Positions 1 through 6,257 of a DNA stretch of 12,399 nt are shown piece after piece; the first letter of the stretch is position 1, and every line of letters begins with the position of its first letter. Made by a program: the position numbers and the translations under genes. The DNA lies in assembly GCA_002770795.1 (NCBI GenBank), contig PCTP01000178.1:1-12399 (forward strand). The letters are read 5' to 3'. Source of the stretch: Gammaproteobacteria bacterium CG22_combo_CG10-13_8_21_14_all_40_8. GTDB lineage: Bacteria; Pseudomonadota; Gammaproteobacteria; Enterobacterales; GCA-002770795. The notes under the pieces are model-generated. The model was not told the DNA's origin, did not search any database, and worked only from the letters and a program-made list of their open reading frames with translations.

Positions 1-1
1 T

Positions 2-88
2 GACTTGGAATTTTCTTATAAAACCATTTTAAAACGTCAAGGGGATATAGAAAAGACCACCAACACAGCATCCAAAATAACTAACTAG
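2..88 (+). CDS. possible 3' end of a plus-strand gene (partial)
   Basis: The second plus-strand frame is open from the window edge to a TAG at 86-88, about 28 codons, ending in a polar, lysine-rich tail (…QGDIEKTTNTASKITN). The other plus frames meet stops early. If real, this is the C-terminus of a gene that converges on the tRNA/rpoD operon, and the palindromic region that follows would lie between two gene ends. An open run this short can occur by chance, no family is recognisable, and no start is visible. The call is tentative. Confidence 0.3.
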   Translation, partial: DLEFSYKTILKRQGDIEKTTNTASKITN

Positions 89-102
89 AACTCACGCACC
101 CT

Positions 103-296
103 CCCCCTCAAAATTGCCCAGATGATTGTGGATTCAGAGCCAATTTGACAGGACGTCAAATTGAGTTGAGTGGAGCAGGAGCGACTTATGTACAGGACGT
201 ACGGTAGTAGAGCAATGCAGGATGCAATTGCCGACTCAACGACCCGTCAAGAATCCACAATGTTCTGGGGCAGCCGCAGGCCAATTTTGCTGGGGG
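103..296. repeat. long imperfect inverted repeat enclosing stem-loops
   Basis: Bases 125-135 (ATTGTGGATTC) are the exact reverse complement of 251-261 (GAATCCACAAT). The pairing continues outward through CCCAG 117-121 with CTGGG 265-269, CAAAAT 109-114 with ATTTTG 284-289, and CCCCC 103-107 with GGGGG 292-296, with a few mismatches and an 11-base insertion on the right side. The whole could fold as a long stem closing a multi-hairpin head (141-240). This resembles either a palindromic intergenic repeat/MITE-like unit or the framework of a structured RNA. Confidence 0.55.
141..240 (+). ncRNA. candidate structured RNA with AGGA-loop hairpins (CsrB/RsmZ-like?)
   Basis: Four CAGGA motifs occur within 75 bases on the plus strand, at about 149, 176, 193 and 218. 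Three sit in clear hairpin loops: 141-163 (9-bp perfect stem CAATTTGAC/GTCAAATTG, loop AGGAC), 190-202 (GTAC stem, loop AGGAC) and 212-231 (TGCA/TGCA stem extended by GCAA/TTGC past a one-base bulge, loop GGA). A long-range pairing of GTTGAGT 165-171 with ACTCAAC 234-240 closes the second part. Multiple hairpins presenting GGA are the hallmark of RNAs that titrate CsrA/RsmA; the known E. coli CsrB repeat is of the CAGGAUG type. No convincing promoter or U-tract terminator is visible on the plus strand. A palindromic intergenic repeat is an equally good explanation. Confidence 0.3.
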
Positions 297-316
297 CGTT
301 TTCTTTGGGTTCCGTT

Positions 317-379
317 TTCTTTAACGCTAAAGAAGCAGAAAATTGCTCCTGCATTTTCTGCATACAGACCATCCTGGTC
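317..379 (-). repeat. three consecutive stem-loops, two with AGGA loops on the minus strand
   Basis: Three hairpins follow each other. Bases 317-334 pair TTCTTTA with TAAAGAA over a 4-base loop. Bases 335-361 pair GCAGAAAAT with ATTTTCTGC over a 9-base loop that reads GCAGGAGCA on the minus strand. Bases 367-379 pair GACCA with TGGTC over a loop reading GGA on the minus strand. They lie about 75-135 bases downstream of the tRNA on its transcribed strand, so read-through from the tRNA/rpoD operon would transcribe them. They share the loop motif with the cluster at 141-240 but in the opposite orientation. Confidence 0.45.
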
Positions 380-453
380 ATAATTAAACCCGCCCCAAAG
401 GTGGAAGCTTTTGAACTTAATCAAGAAAATATTAAGAAAAGAAACAGAAAAAA

Positions 454-530
454 TGGTGGGCCCTCCCCGACTTGAACGGGGGACCTGCCGATTATGAGTC
501 GGATGCTCTAACCAACTGAGCTAAGGGCCC
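454..530 (-). tRNA. ileX: tRNA-Ile2 (anticodon CAU; reads AUA after lysidine modification)
   Basis: Read on the minus strand, 530 to 454 folds as a 77-nt cloverleaf: acceptor stem GGGCCCT/AGGGCCC, D arm GCTC/GAGC, anticodon loop CTCATAA with CAU, T arm CCCCG/CGGGG with TTCAAGT loop, and an encoded CCA. CAU anticodons occur in initiator Met, elongator Met and Ile2 tRNAs. The first acceptor pair G1-C72 and normal D arm exclude the initiator. The GGGCCCTTAGCTCAG start and the position next to rpoD, as for E. coli ileX, favour Ile2, whose C34 is modified to lysidine by TilS. Elongator tRNA-Met is the alternative. The anticodon stem has one mismatch, U27 against C43. Confidence 0.88.
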
Positions 531-562
531 TTATTTTGCGGTGTGTTGCGGTGAAAAATGAC

Positions 563-591
563 TTTGTATCTTTCAAACTAAGCTGTTTAAA
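563..591 (-). promoter_or_regulatory. possible tRNA promoter
   Basis: On the minus strand TTTAAA (591-586), a 17-base spacer and TACAAA (568-563) resemble sigma-70 -35 and -10 elements (each 4 of 6 matches). Transcription would start near 556, giving a leader of about 25 bases before the tRNA. The match is modest, and the -35 overlaps the inverted repeat at 582-603. Confidence 0.28.
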
Positions 592-603
592 GGTATAAAC
601 AGC
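582..603 (-). terminator. 8-bp hairpin downstream of rpoD, possible weak terminator
   Basis: GCTGTTTA (582-589) and TAAACAGC (596-603) form a perfect 8-bp stem with a 6-base loop. On the minus strand, which transcribes rpoD, the stem is followed by TTAGTTTG, which is only partly U-rich. It lies about 90 bases after the rpoD stop. It could be an inefficient terminator or attenuator between rpoD and the tRNA, or a processing hairpin. Confidence 0.35.
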
Positions 604-691
604 CCGTTGCAAAATCGACTCGAAGTTTACTGAATTTCAGCGTTGAGAGCAATAAAAAAACGGAATATTTTTATTACGCTACGCACATAAC

Positions 692-2554
692 TCATTGATC
701 GTCTAGGAAGCTACGTAATTTTTCTGAACGAGATGGATGTCTTAACTTACGAAGCGCTTTGGCTTCGATTTGACGAATTCTCTCACGAGTCACGTCAAAT
801 TGTTTGCCTACTTCTTCTAATGTGTGGTCAGTGTTCATATCGATACCAAAACGCATACGTAACACTTTGGCTTCTCTGGCTGTCAGTCCAGCTAGTATTT
901 CTCTGGTACTTTCTTTGAGACTTTCGATAGTGGCTGTATCTACTGGAGATTCCATGGTGCCATCTTCAATAAAATCACCTAAGTGCGAATCTTCATCATC
1001 ACCAATGGGGGTTTCCATGGAAATAGGTTCTTTAGAGATTTTTAGAACTTTCAATACCTTGTCTTCTGGCATTTCCATACGAATTGCTAATTCTTCAGGT
1101 TGTGGCTCACGACCCATTTCTTGAAGCATTTGTCTGGAAATACGATTGAGTTTGTTGATGGTTTCAATCATATGCACTGGGATACGAATGGTTCTCGCTT
1201 GGTCAGCAATAGAGCGAGTGATTGCCTGACGGATCCACCAAGTCGCATAGGTTGAGAATTTGTAACCACGGCGATATTCAAATTTATCCACCGCTTTCAT
1301 CAAACCAATATTACCTTCCTGAATTAAATCAAGAAATTGTAGACCTCGATTGGTGTATTTTTTAGCAATGGAGATCACCAAACGCAAGTTGGCTTCAACC
1401 ATTTCTTTTTTGGCGCGACGTGCTCTTGCTTCACCAATTGCCATTCTGCGGTTAGTGTCTTTAATTTCTTGAACCGTTAGATGGCAGTTGCTTTCTTGTT
1501 TACGCAGTTTACGTTGCGCTCTTAAGATATCTTCTGCAAATTCTTGTAACTTTTCTGCATATTCTTCGCCACTTTGCAGATGCTTATCCAACCAATCCAT
1601 GCTCACTTCATGTCCAGGGAAGGTTGAGATAAATGTTTTTCTTGGCATACCAGCGTGATCAACACTCATTTTCATGATCAAGCGTTCTTGAATTCTGACT
1701 TTATCCATCGTGTTTCTGAGGATATCGACTAATTCATCAAAACGCTTTGGCACTAAACGGAACAGCATAAACTGTTCAACCACCGCTTCAAGATTCAGTT
1801 TGGTGGTTTTATGGCTATGGCCATATTTAGTCAATGAACCCATATATTTTTCATGGTGCTTTCTAAGTTCTTGGAACTTCTCAAGCGCTTCGATAGGATC
1901 GGGACCTGTATCAATTTTTTCTTCAATGATGTCATCATCGTCATCATCGCCATCTAGATCATCAGAGACATCATCATCATCCGCAAGTTCATCAACAGGA
2001 AGATCCGAGCCGACATTCGCCGCCCCAGCAATATTAGGAATGTCATCATCGGTATGAAAACCGGTGATAATTTCAGTTAAACGTATTTCTTCTGCTTGCC
2101 AACAATCAAACCAGTCAAGCAATGTACTAATTGTCTTAGGGAACTCGGCAATTGAGGCACCAACTTCTTTTAAGCTTTCTTCAATACGCTTAGCAATTTC
2201 AATTTCTTTTTCACGGGTTAATAAGTCAACCGTGCCCATTTCACGCATATACATTCTGACAGGATCGGTTGTTCTACCAAAATCGCTATCGACGGTTGCC
2301 AAAACAGCAGCGGCTTCTTCCACAGAGTCTTCGTCAACTTGGTCTCCATCGATGATCAGGCTGTCTTTATCTGGAGCCACTTCATAAACTTGGATACCCA
2401 TGTCATTGATCATGCTGATAATATCTTCGATTTGATCAGAATCGATAATTTCTGGTGGTAGGTGATCGTTCACCTCAGAAAAAGTCAGGTATCCCTGCTC
2501 TTTACCCTGTGCAATAAGTTGTTTTAGTTGAGATTGTTGTTGCGCTTTGTCCAT
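692..2554 (-). CDS. rpoD: RNA polymerase primary sigma factor RpoD (sigma-70)
   Basis: The 620-residue product is a housekeeping sigma factor, directing RNA polymerase to -10/-35 promoters. All regions are present in order: region 1.1 (about 5-75), region 1.2 (about 97-127, starting DPVRMYMREMG), a non-conserved insert with a very acidic tract (about 186-213), region 2 (about 384-455, with the core-binding and promoter-melting segment around FSTYATWWIRQAI at 433-445), region 3 (about 460-535) and region 4.2 (about 578-612, helix-turn-helix around VTRERIRQIEAKALRKLRH). Length is close to the 613 residues of E. coli RpoD. The ATG at 2554 begins MDKAQQQSQLKQLI, as expected; the upstream AGG is rather distant, so ribosome binding looks weak. 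The gene follows dnaG after 160 bases, the conserved macromolecular-synthesis order, and the tRNA lies downstream. Confidence 0.98.
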   Translation of the reverse strand: MDKAQQQSQLKQLIAQGKEQGYLTFSEVNDHLPPEIIDSDQIEDIISMINDMGIQVYEVAPDKDSLIIDGDQVDEDSVEEAAAVLATVDSDFGRTTDPVRMYMREMGTVDLLTREKEIEIAKRIEESLKEVGASIAEFPKTISTLLDWFDCWQAEEIRLTEIITGFHTDDDIPNIAGAANVGSDLPVDELADDDDVSDDLDGDDDDDDIIEEKIDTGPDPIEALEKFQELRKHHEKYMGSLTKYGHSHKTTKLNLEAVVEQFMLFRLVPKRFDELVDILRNTMDKVRIQERLIMKMSVDHAGMPRKTFISTFPGHEVSMDWLDKHLQSGEEYAEKLQEFAEDILRAQRKLRKQESNCHLTVQEIKDTNRRMAIGEARARRAKKEMVEANLRLVISIAKKYTNRGLQFLDLIQEGNIGLMKAVDKFEYRRGYKFSTYATWWIRQAITRSIADQARTIRIPVHMIETINKLNRISRQMLQEMGREPQPEELAIRMEMPEDKVLKVLKISKEPISMETPIGDDEDSHLGDFIEDGTMESPVDTATIESLKESTREILAGLTAREAKVLRMRFGIDMNTDHTLEEVGKQFDVTRERIRQIEAKALRKLRHPSRSEKLRSFLDDQ

Positions 2555-2655
2555 AGATAATTATGACCTATATCCAGGTTAAGAAAGTTATTGAGCTTGA
2601 AAGCTAGTGACAAGTTCACCCTGCCCCAAATTTTTCTTTAGCAAAAAGGGGCGGT

Positions 2656-2661
2656 ATTATA
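2656..2661 (-). promoter_or_regulatory. possible -10 element for rpoD
   Basis: A perfect TATAAT reads on the minus strand at 2661-2656 in the dnaG-rpoD gap, about 100 bases before the rpoD start. No good -35 hexamer lies 16-18 bases upstream, so it may be weak or activator-dependent. In E. coli rpoD also has its own promoters besides the operon promoter, so an internal promoter is plausible. No terminator separates dnaG from rpoD. Confidence 0.3.
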
Positions 2662-2714
2662 TACAATTTAGACGCTATAGGCGAGAATTGCTTGTAAAAA
2701 TCGCAATATATTTA

Positions 2715-4577
2715 CTATTTTGGGCTGGTTTTTGAAGTTTCAAGTAGTAATTGCTGAATAGCCTGCTTTTCTTGGGTGGTCAAGGGCCTTGTTTTGGATT
2801 CTTGCAGTAAATTTTGCAATTTAGCCTTCTTGGCATTTTCTTGTAAACGTAGGAAAAGTGGCGCTAGTTCTTGGCGTTTATCCTCCATCGCTAAATCATT
2901 TTGCCAATTCACCAAAGCCATTAAATGGCTGTACATAGAAGTATCACGCCAGTATTCAATCAGCTGGGCAGTGGTGATTTGAGGACTTTCCTTAATTTTT
3001 TGCAATAGTTGCAATAATAACTGGGCACCAGATTCCTGATAGCTTTCTAACCAAGTCCAATCCTCTAATTCTTTAACGCTTTCAGGATCTTGAAGCACTC
3101 TGCCAATGGTCTGCCGCATCAACGAGGGTGGTTTTGCCTTTTGCACCCTAATCGGACTTTTATTGAACTTTTTATAAGGTGTTTTGTAGCCTGATCCCCT
3201 AAATTCTGAGCGGTATCCTACTGAGGGAATTTGATTGTCTGAAGAGTTACTAAATGGCCTATCCGCTTCGCTTTGTGGTGATATTTTATGGACCGTGCCG
3301 GTGATTTTTTGAAACGCTTGGTTCAGCAGATCTCTATACACTTCGTCTTGAATTTTAGCCAATAATGGCCGAGCCAGACTTGCCAGCTGTGAGCGACCAT
3401 CAACACTGGATAAATCACATTGTTCAGATAAATGGGATTGCATGTACTTGGATAGAGGCATAGCATTGGCCACTCGCACTTCAAATGCCTCTTTGGATTC
3501 TTTGCGAATCATACTGTCAGGATCTTCTCCCTCAGGTAAAAACAAGAATTGCATTTGCCGCCCGTTTTTAATTGCGCCTAAGCTATTTTCTAAGGCACGC
3601 CAAGCGGCATTAATACCCGCTTTATCCCCATCGAAACAGAAAATAAGTTTGTTACAATGTCTAAACAATAATTGCAAATGGTCGACCGTGAGAGCGGTTC
3701 CTAAAGTGGCTACAGCATAATGAATACCAAATTGTGCCAACCCCACCACGTCCATGTAACCTTCAACCACCAATAGATGCTCAAGTTTTTGCTTGGTCTG
3801 TAACACCTGATATAAACCATAAACCTCTCGGCTTTTATGAAATAAAGGTGTTTCTGGTGAATTGAGGTATTTAGGCTCGCCTTTGGTGAGTATTCGTCCA
3901 CCAAATCCCACGGTCCTTCCTCTGCGATCGATAATAGGAAACATAATACGATCTCTAAATCTATCGTAATAACCGCCCTGATCTTTTTTGATGCTCATGC
4001 CTGTGGTCACAAGCTGCTCACACGCTTGTTGTGATATTCCTTTGGCTTTGGTTAATGCATCCCAACTTTCTGGCGCATAGCCAATAGCAAATTGCTTAAC
4101 AATCTCTCCCGTTAAGCCTCTGTTTTTAAGATAATCCTTAGCATGTTGGTTGTCTTTATTGATTAGTTGTTGCTGATAAAATAGCTGAATGTTCGCCAAT
4201 AGTTGGTACAGAGGGCGATTATCAGGCCCTGCTTCTTTTTTATCTCTCGGTACTTCCATGCCTAATCTGGCGGAGAGTTCTTCAATAGCCGAGACAAAAT
4301 CCAAACGATCATGTTCCATCAAAAAACCAATGGCATTACCACTCACCCCACAACCAAAACAATGATATAGCTGTTTAGTGGCGCTGACTGAAAATGAGGG
4401 TGTGTTTTCTTGATGAAATGGGCAACATCCCATATGGTTGGAGCCAGATTTTTTTAAGTTCACGCGCGCGCCGATCAACTCGATTAAGTCTGTTTTGGCT
4501 AAGACATCACTAATAAAACTGTCGGGAATTCTTCCTTCCAATTTTCTTTCTTTCAAACAATATCCCCTTGCATTCAT
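2715..4577 (-). CDS. dnaG: DNA primase DnaG
   Basis: DnaG lays down RNA primers for lagging-strand synthesis and is recruited by the DnaB helicase. Domains in order: CHC2 zinc-binding domain with C52, H55, C73 and C76 (CPFH and CFGC motifs); the RNA polymerase core with the RFRDRIMFPI segment near 206-215; TOPRIM fold with E272 in VEGYMD and D316/D318 in FDGDKAG; and a divergent C-terminal helicase-binding part after about 470. The usual N-terminus is short and begins just before GRIP, but here GRIP starts at residue 15. The ATG at 4577 has a weak AAGAG before it. A TTG at codon 8 (4556) is preceded by AAGGGGA at 6 bases and fits the family start better, so the true protein may be 613 residues. 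A DUF2835 gene ends 15 bases upstream, with rpoD downstream. Confidence 0.97.
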   Translation of the reverse strand: MNARGYCLKERKLEGRIPDSFISDVLAKTDLIELIGARVNLKKSGSNHMGCCPFHQENTPSFSVSATKQLYHCFGCGVSGNAIGFLMEHDRLDFVSAIEELSARLGMEVPRDKKEAGPDNRPLYQLLANIQLFYQQQLINKDNQHAKDYLKNRGLTGEIVKQFAIGYAPESWDALTKAKGISQQACEQLVTTGMSIKKDQGGYYDRFRDRIMFPIIDRRGRTVGFGGRILTKGEPKYLNSPETPLFHKSREVYGLYQVLQTKQKLEHLLVVEGYMDVVGLAQFGIHYAVATLGTALTVDHLQLLFRHCNKLIFCFDGDKAGINAAWRALENSLGAIKNGRQMQFLFLPEGEDPDSMIRKESKEAFEVRVANAMPLSKYMQSHLSEQCDLSSVDGRSQLASLARPLLAKIQDEVYRDLLNQAFQKITGTVHKISPQSEADRPFSNSSDNQIPSVGYRSEFRGSGYKTPYKKFNKSPIRVQKAKPPSLMRQTIGRVLQDPESVKELEDWTWLESYQESGAQLLLQLLQKIKESPQITTAQLIEYWRDTSMYSHLMALVNWQNDLAMEDKRQELAPLFLRLQENAKKAKLQNLLQESKTRPLTTQEKQAIQQLLLETSKTSPK

Positions 4578-4592
4578 TCAACTCTTATTTGA

Positions 4593-4811
4593 TTAAACCC
4601 TGACAATACCAACAAACTTATTTTTATCATCAAAACTAATCTTAAAACGCCCATGCACTCCCTGATGATCCACATATGCCCGTAATATATCCGCTGGGAA
4701 CTGTACTTTAACACCTTCTAATGATTTTGTAGTGACTGTTTTTGCAGCGCCTGCGTAAACCTTGAGGTATTCTTGGCGAGAGATATTAAATTGCACAATA
4801 ACATGGCTCAT
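4593..4811 (-). CDS. DUF2835 family protein
   Basis: This 72-residue protein resembles the DUF2835 family of small gammaproteobacterial proteins. Recognisable features are an opening beta strand followed by (N)IS..EYL..Y.G, a central QFPADILR segment, and the closing pattern H.G.HGRF.I..DD.N.F. Length matches the family (about 70-75 residues). No function is established for the family, and no signal peptide, membrane segment or metal site is visible. It starts at an ATG with no strong ribosome-binding site and ends 15 bases before dnaG, so it is probably cotranscribed with dnaG. It sits where rpsU normally precedes dnaG in gammaproteobacteria. Confidence 0.85.
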   Translation of the reverse strand: MSHVIVQFNISRQEYLKVYAGAAKTVTTKSLEGVKVQFPADILRAYVDHQGVHGRFKISFDDKNKFVGIVRV

Positions 4812-4889
4812 AAATCACACTATTTAGAATAGAAATGGAGAGTTGTTCTTTGATTGCATTGGTTTTATTTCCACAACAAATCCAGTTAG

Positions 4890-6257
4890 TTAACATTCAA
4901 TTTTATAACAGGGAGAGTATTCCTCATCATCAATCATCATTCTCTTTTGTTGGATAAAATTATTGAGTAGATGATCTAAGTAACCTAATATCTCTCCACC
5001 ATTTTTCATCACAAAAGGTCCATTTTTGTCAATCAATTGCATAGATTTTGATTTTACATTGCCTGCAACAATACCTGAAAATGCTTTTCTTAAGGATAAA
5101 GCCAATTCATGTTTAGGTTGTTCACTTGAGAGGTTTAATTCCGACATATTTTGATGATTAGGATCGAATGGGATTTGCCATTCTTTATCAATTTTTAAAC
5201 GCCAGTTAAAATGAAATGATTCATCATTCTCTAACCGAAAACGCGTAATTTCCTCTATCCCTTTTTTAACCACTTGAGCAACTTTTTCAGGGTCATCAAT
5301 GATAACGCTAAATAGCTGGGTCATTTCTTTACCTAGAGTTTTTTCAATAAACTGCACCAAGGTTTTAAAATATTGGCGGCTGGATTTTGGCCCAGTTAAA
5401 ATGACCTTAAAGGGATTGTTTTTATTCTCTGGATGAGACAATATCCCCAACAAGTACAAAAGTTCTTCTGCCGTGCCGGCACCGCCTGGAAAAACAATCA
5501 CTGCATGAGCAAGGCGTACAAACCCCTCTAAGCGTTTTTCAATATCCGGCATAATGACCAGATGATTGACAATCGTATTGGGTGATTCAGAAGAAATAAT
5601 ACCAGGTTCGCTGATCCCGAGATAAAAAGGGTTTTTTAGGCGTTGCTTGGCATGAGAGATAGCAGCGCCTTTCATGGGTCCTTTCATAGCCCCAGTACCA
5701 CAGCCAGTACAAATATCAAATTCCCTTAATCCCAGTTGATAACCCACTTCTTTGGTATATTTATATTCATGATCAGAGATAGCATGTCCGCCCCAACAAA
5801 CGACTAAATTAGGGCGTTTCTCAGCCACAATAGACTTTGAGTTTCTGAGAATTTCAAATACTTTGTCGGTATTATCATCAATGCTGGTCGTGCTTGGACA
5901 GGATTCTCGTTCAAACATCATTTGTGTATAGACTAAATCCCGCACTACGGCTGATATTTGCTCTTTGATCCCCTTGATAATCTCTCCATCCACAAAGGCT
6001 AGCTCGGGTGGATTTTTTAGTACAAACTCCACGCCTCTTTGTCGCCACACTAGTTGAATATCAAAATTCTGATATTGTTTGTTAATTTTGCGCACATTAT
6101 CTTCGCTTGTACCACTATTGAGCACAGCCAAAACACAGCTTCTTAGCAGCTGGTGAATTTCACTTTCTTGAGAATGACGCTTCAACCACTTCATTTCTTT
6201 TATGGATAAAAGTTCCAATGAACTTTCTGGTCTAAGTTGGTATTCTTTATTTTTCAC
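4890..6257 (-). CDS. ppnN: PpnN, pyrimidine/purine nucleotide 5'-monophosphate nucleosidase (LOG family)
   Basis: The 455-residue product aligns along its whole length with E. coli PpnN (YgdH, 454 residues), a cytoplasmic enzyme that hydrolyses nucleoside 5'-monophosphates to free base and ribose 5-phosphate and responds to (p)ppGpp. Visible landmarks are FVDG..I near 88-93, VVCWGGHAI at 152-160, a glycine-rich loop GCGTGAMKGPMKGAA at 185-199, MPDIEKRLEGFVRLAHA at 236-252 and the LOG signature PGGAGTAEE at 257-265. The C-terminal domain has FSGIVAGNVK and ends PCYKIEC, like E. coli. The start is GTG, with GAGGA six bases upstream. Its first bases overlap the stop of the upstream regulator gene (GTGA), implying translational coupling. 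In the glycine-rich loop, T and KG replace what I recall as P and EA in E. coli. Confidence 0.95.
   Translation of the reverse strand: MKNKEYQLRPESSLELLSIKEMKWLKRHSQESEIHQLLRSCVLAVLNSGTSEDNVRKINKQYQNFDIQLVWRQRGVEFVLKNPPELAFVDGEIIKGIKEQISAVVRDLVYTQMMFERESCPSTTSIDDNTDKVFEILRNSKSIVAEKRPNLVVCWGGHAISDHEYKYTKEVGYQLGLREFDICTGCGTGAMKGPMKGAAISHAKQRLKNPFYLGISEPGIISSESPNTIVNHLVIMPDIEKRLEGFVRLAHAVIVFPGGAGTAEELLYLLGILSHPENKNNPFKVILTGPKSSRQYFKTLVQFIEKTLGKEMTQLFSVIIDDPEKVAQVVKKGIEEITRFRLENDESFHFNWRLKIDKEWQIPFDPNHQNMSELNLSSEQPKHELALSLRKAFSGIVAGNVKSKSMQLIDKNGPFVMKNGGEILGYLDHLLNNFIQQKRMMIDDEEYSPCYKIEC

Noticed and set aside
236..424. 62-codon minus-strand open frame
   Set aside because: It overlaps the inverted repeats, resembles no known protein and has no initiation signal.
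170..475. 101-codon plus-strand open frame at the left end
   Set aside because: It runs through the hairpin cluster and into the tRNA antisense strand, has no ribosome-binding site or protein-like composition, and is best explained as a chance frame in palindromic DNA.
651..675. AT-rich inverted repeat AATAAAAA/TTTTTATT just after rpoD as terminator
   Set aside because: The stem has no GC pairs and no distinct U-tract, so it would be very unstable; the 582-603 hairpin is a better candidate.
1710..2387. Serine-rich plus-strand frames opposite rpoD
   Set aside because: They are antisense shadows of the Asp-coding GAT/GAC runs and other rpoD codons; rpoD is certain on the other strand.
4812..4889. 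A displaced or short rpsU upstream of DUF2835
   Set aside because: The 78-base gap is too short for S21 (about 70 residues) and no frame in it resembles the basic S21 sequence.
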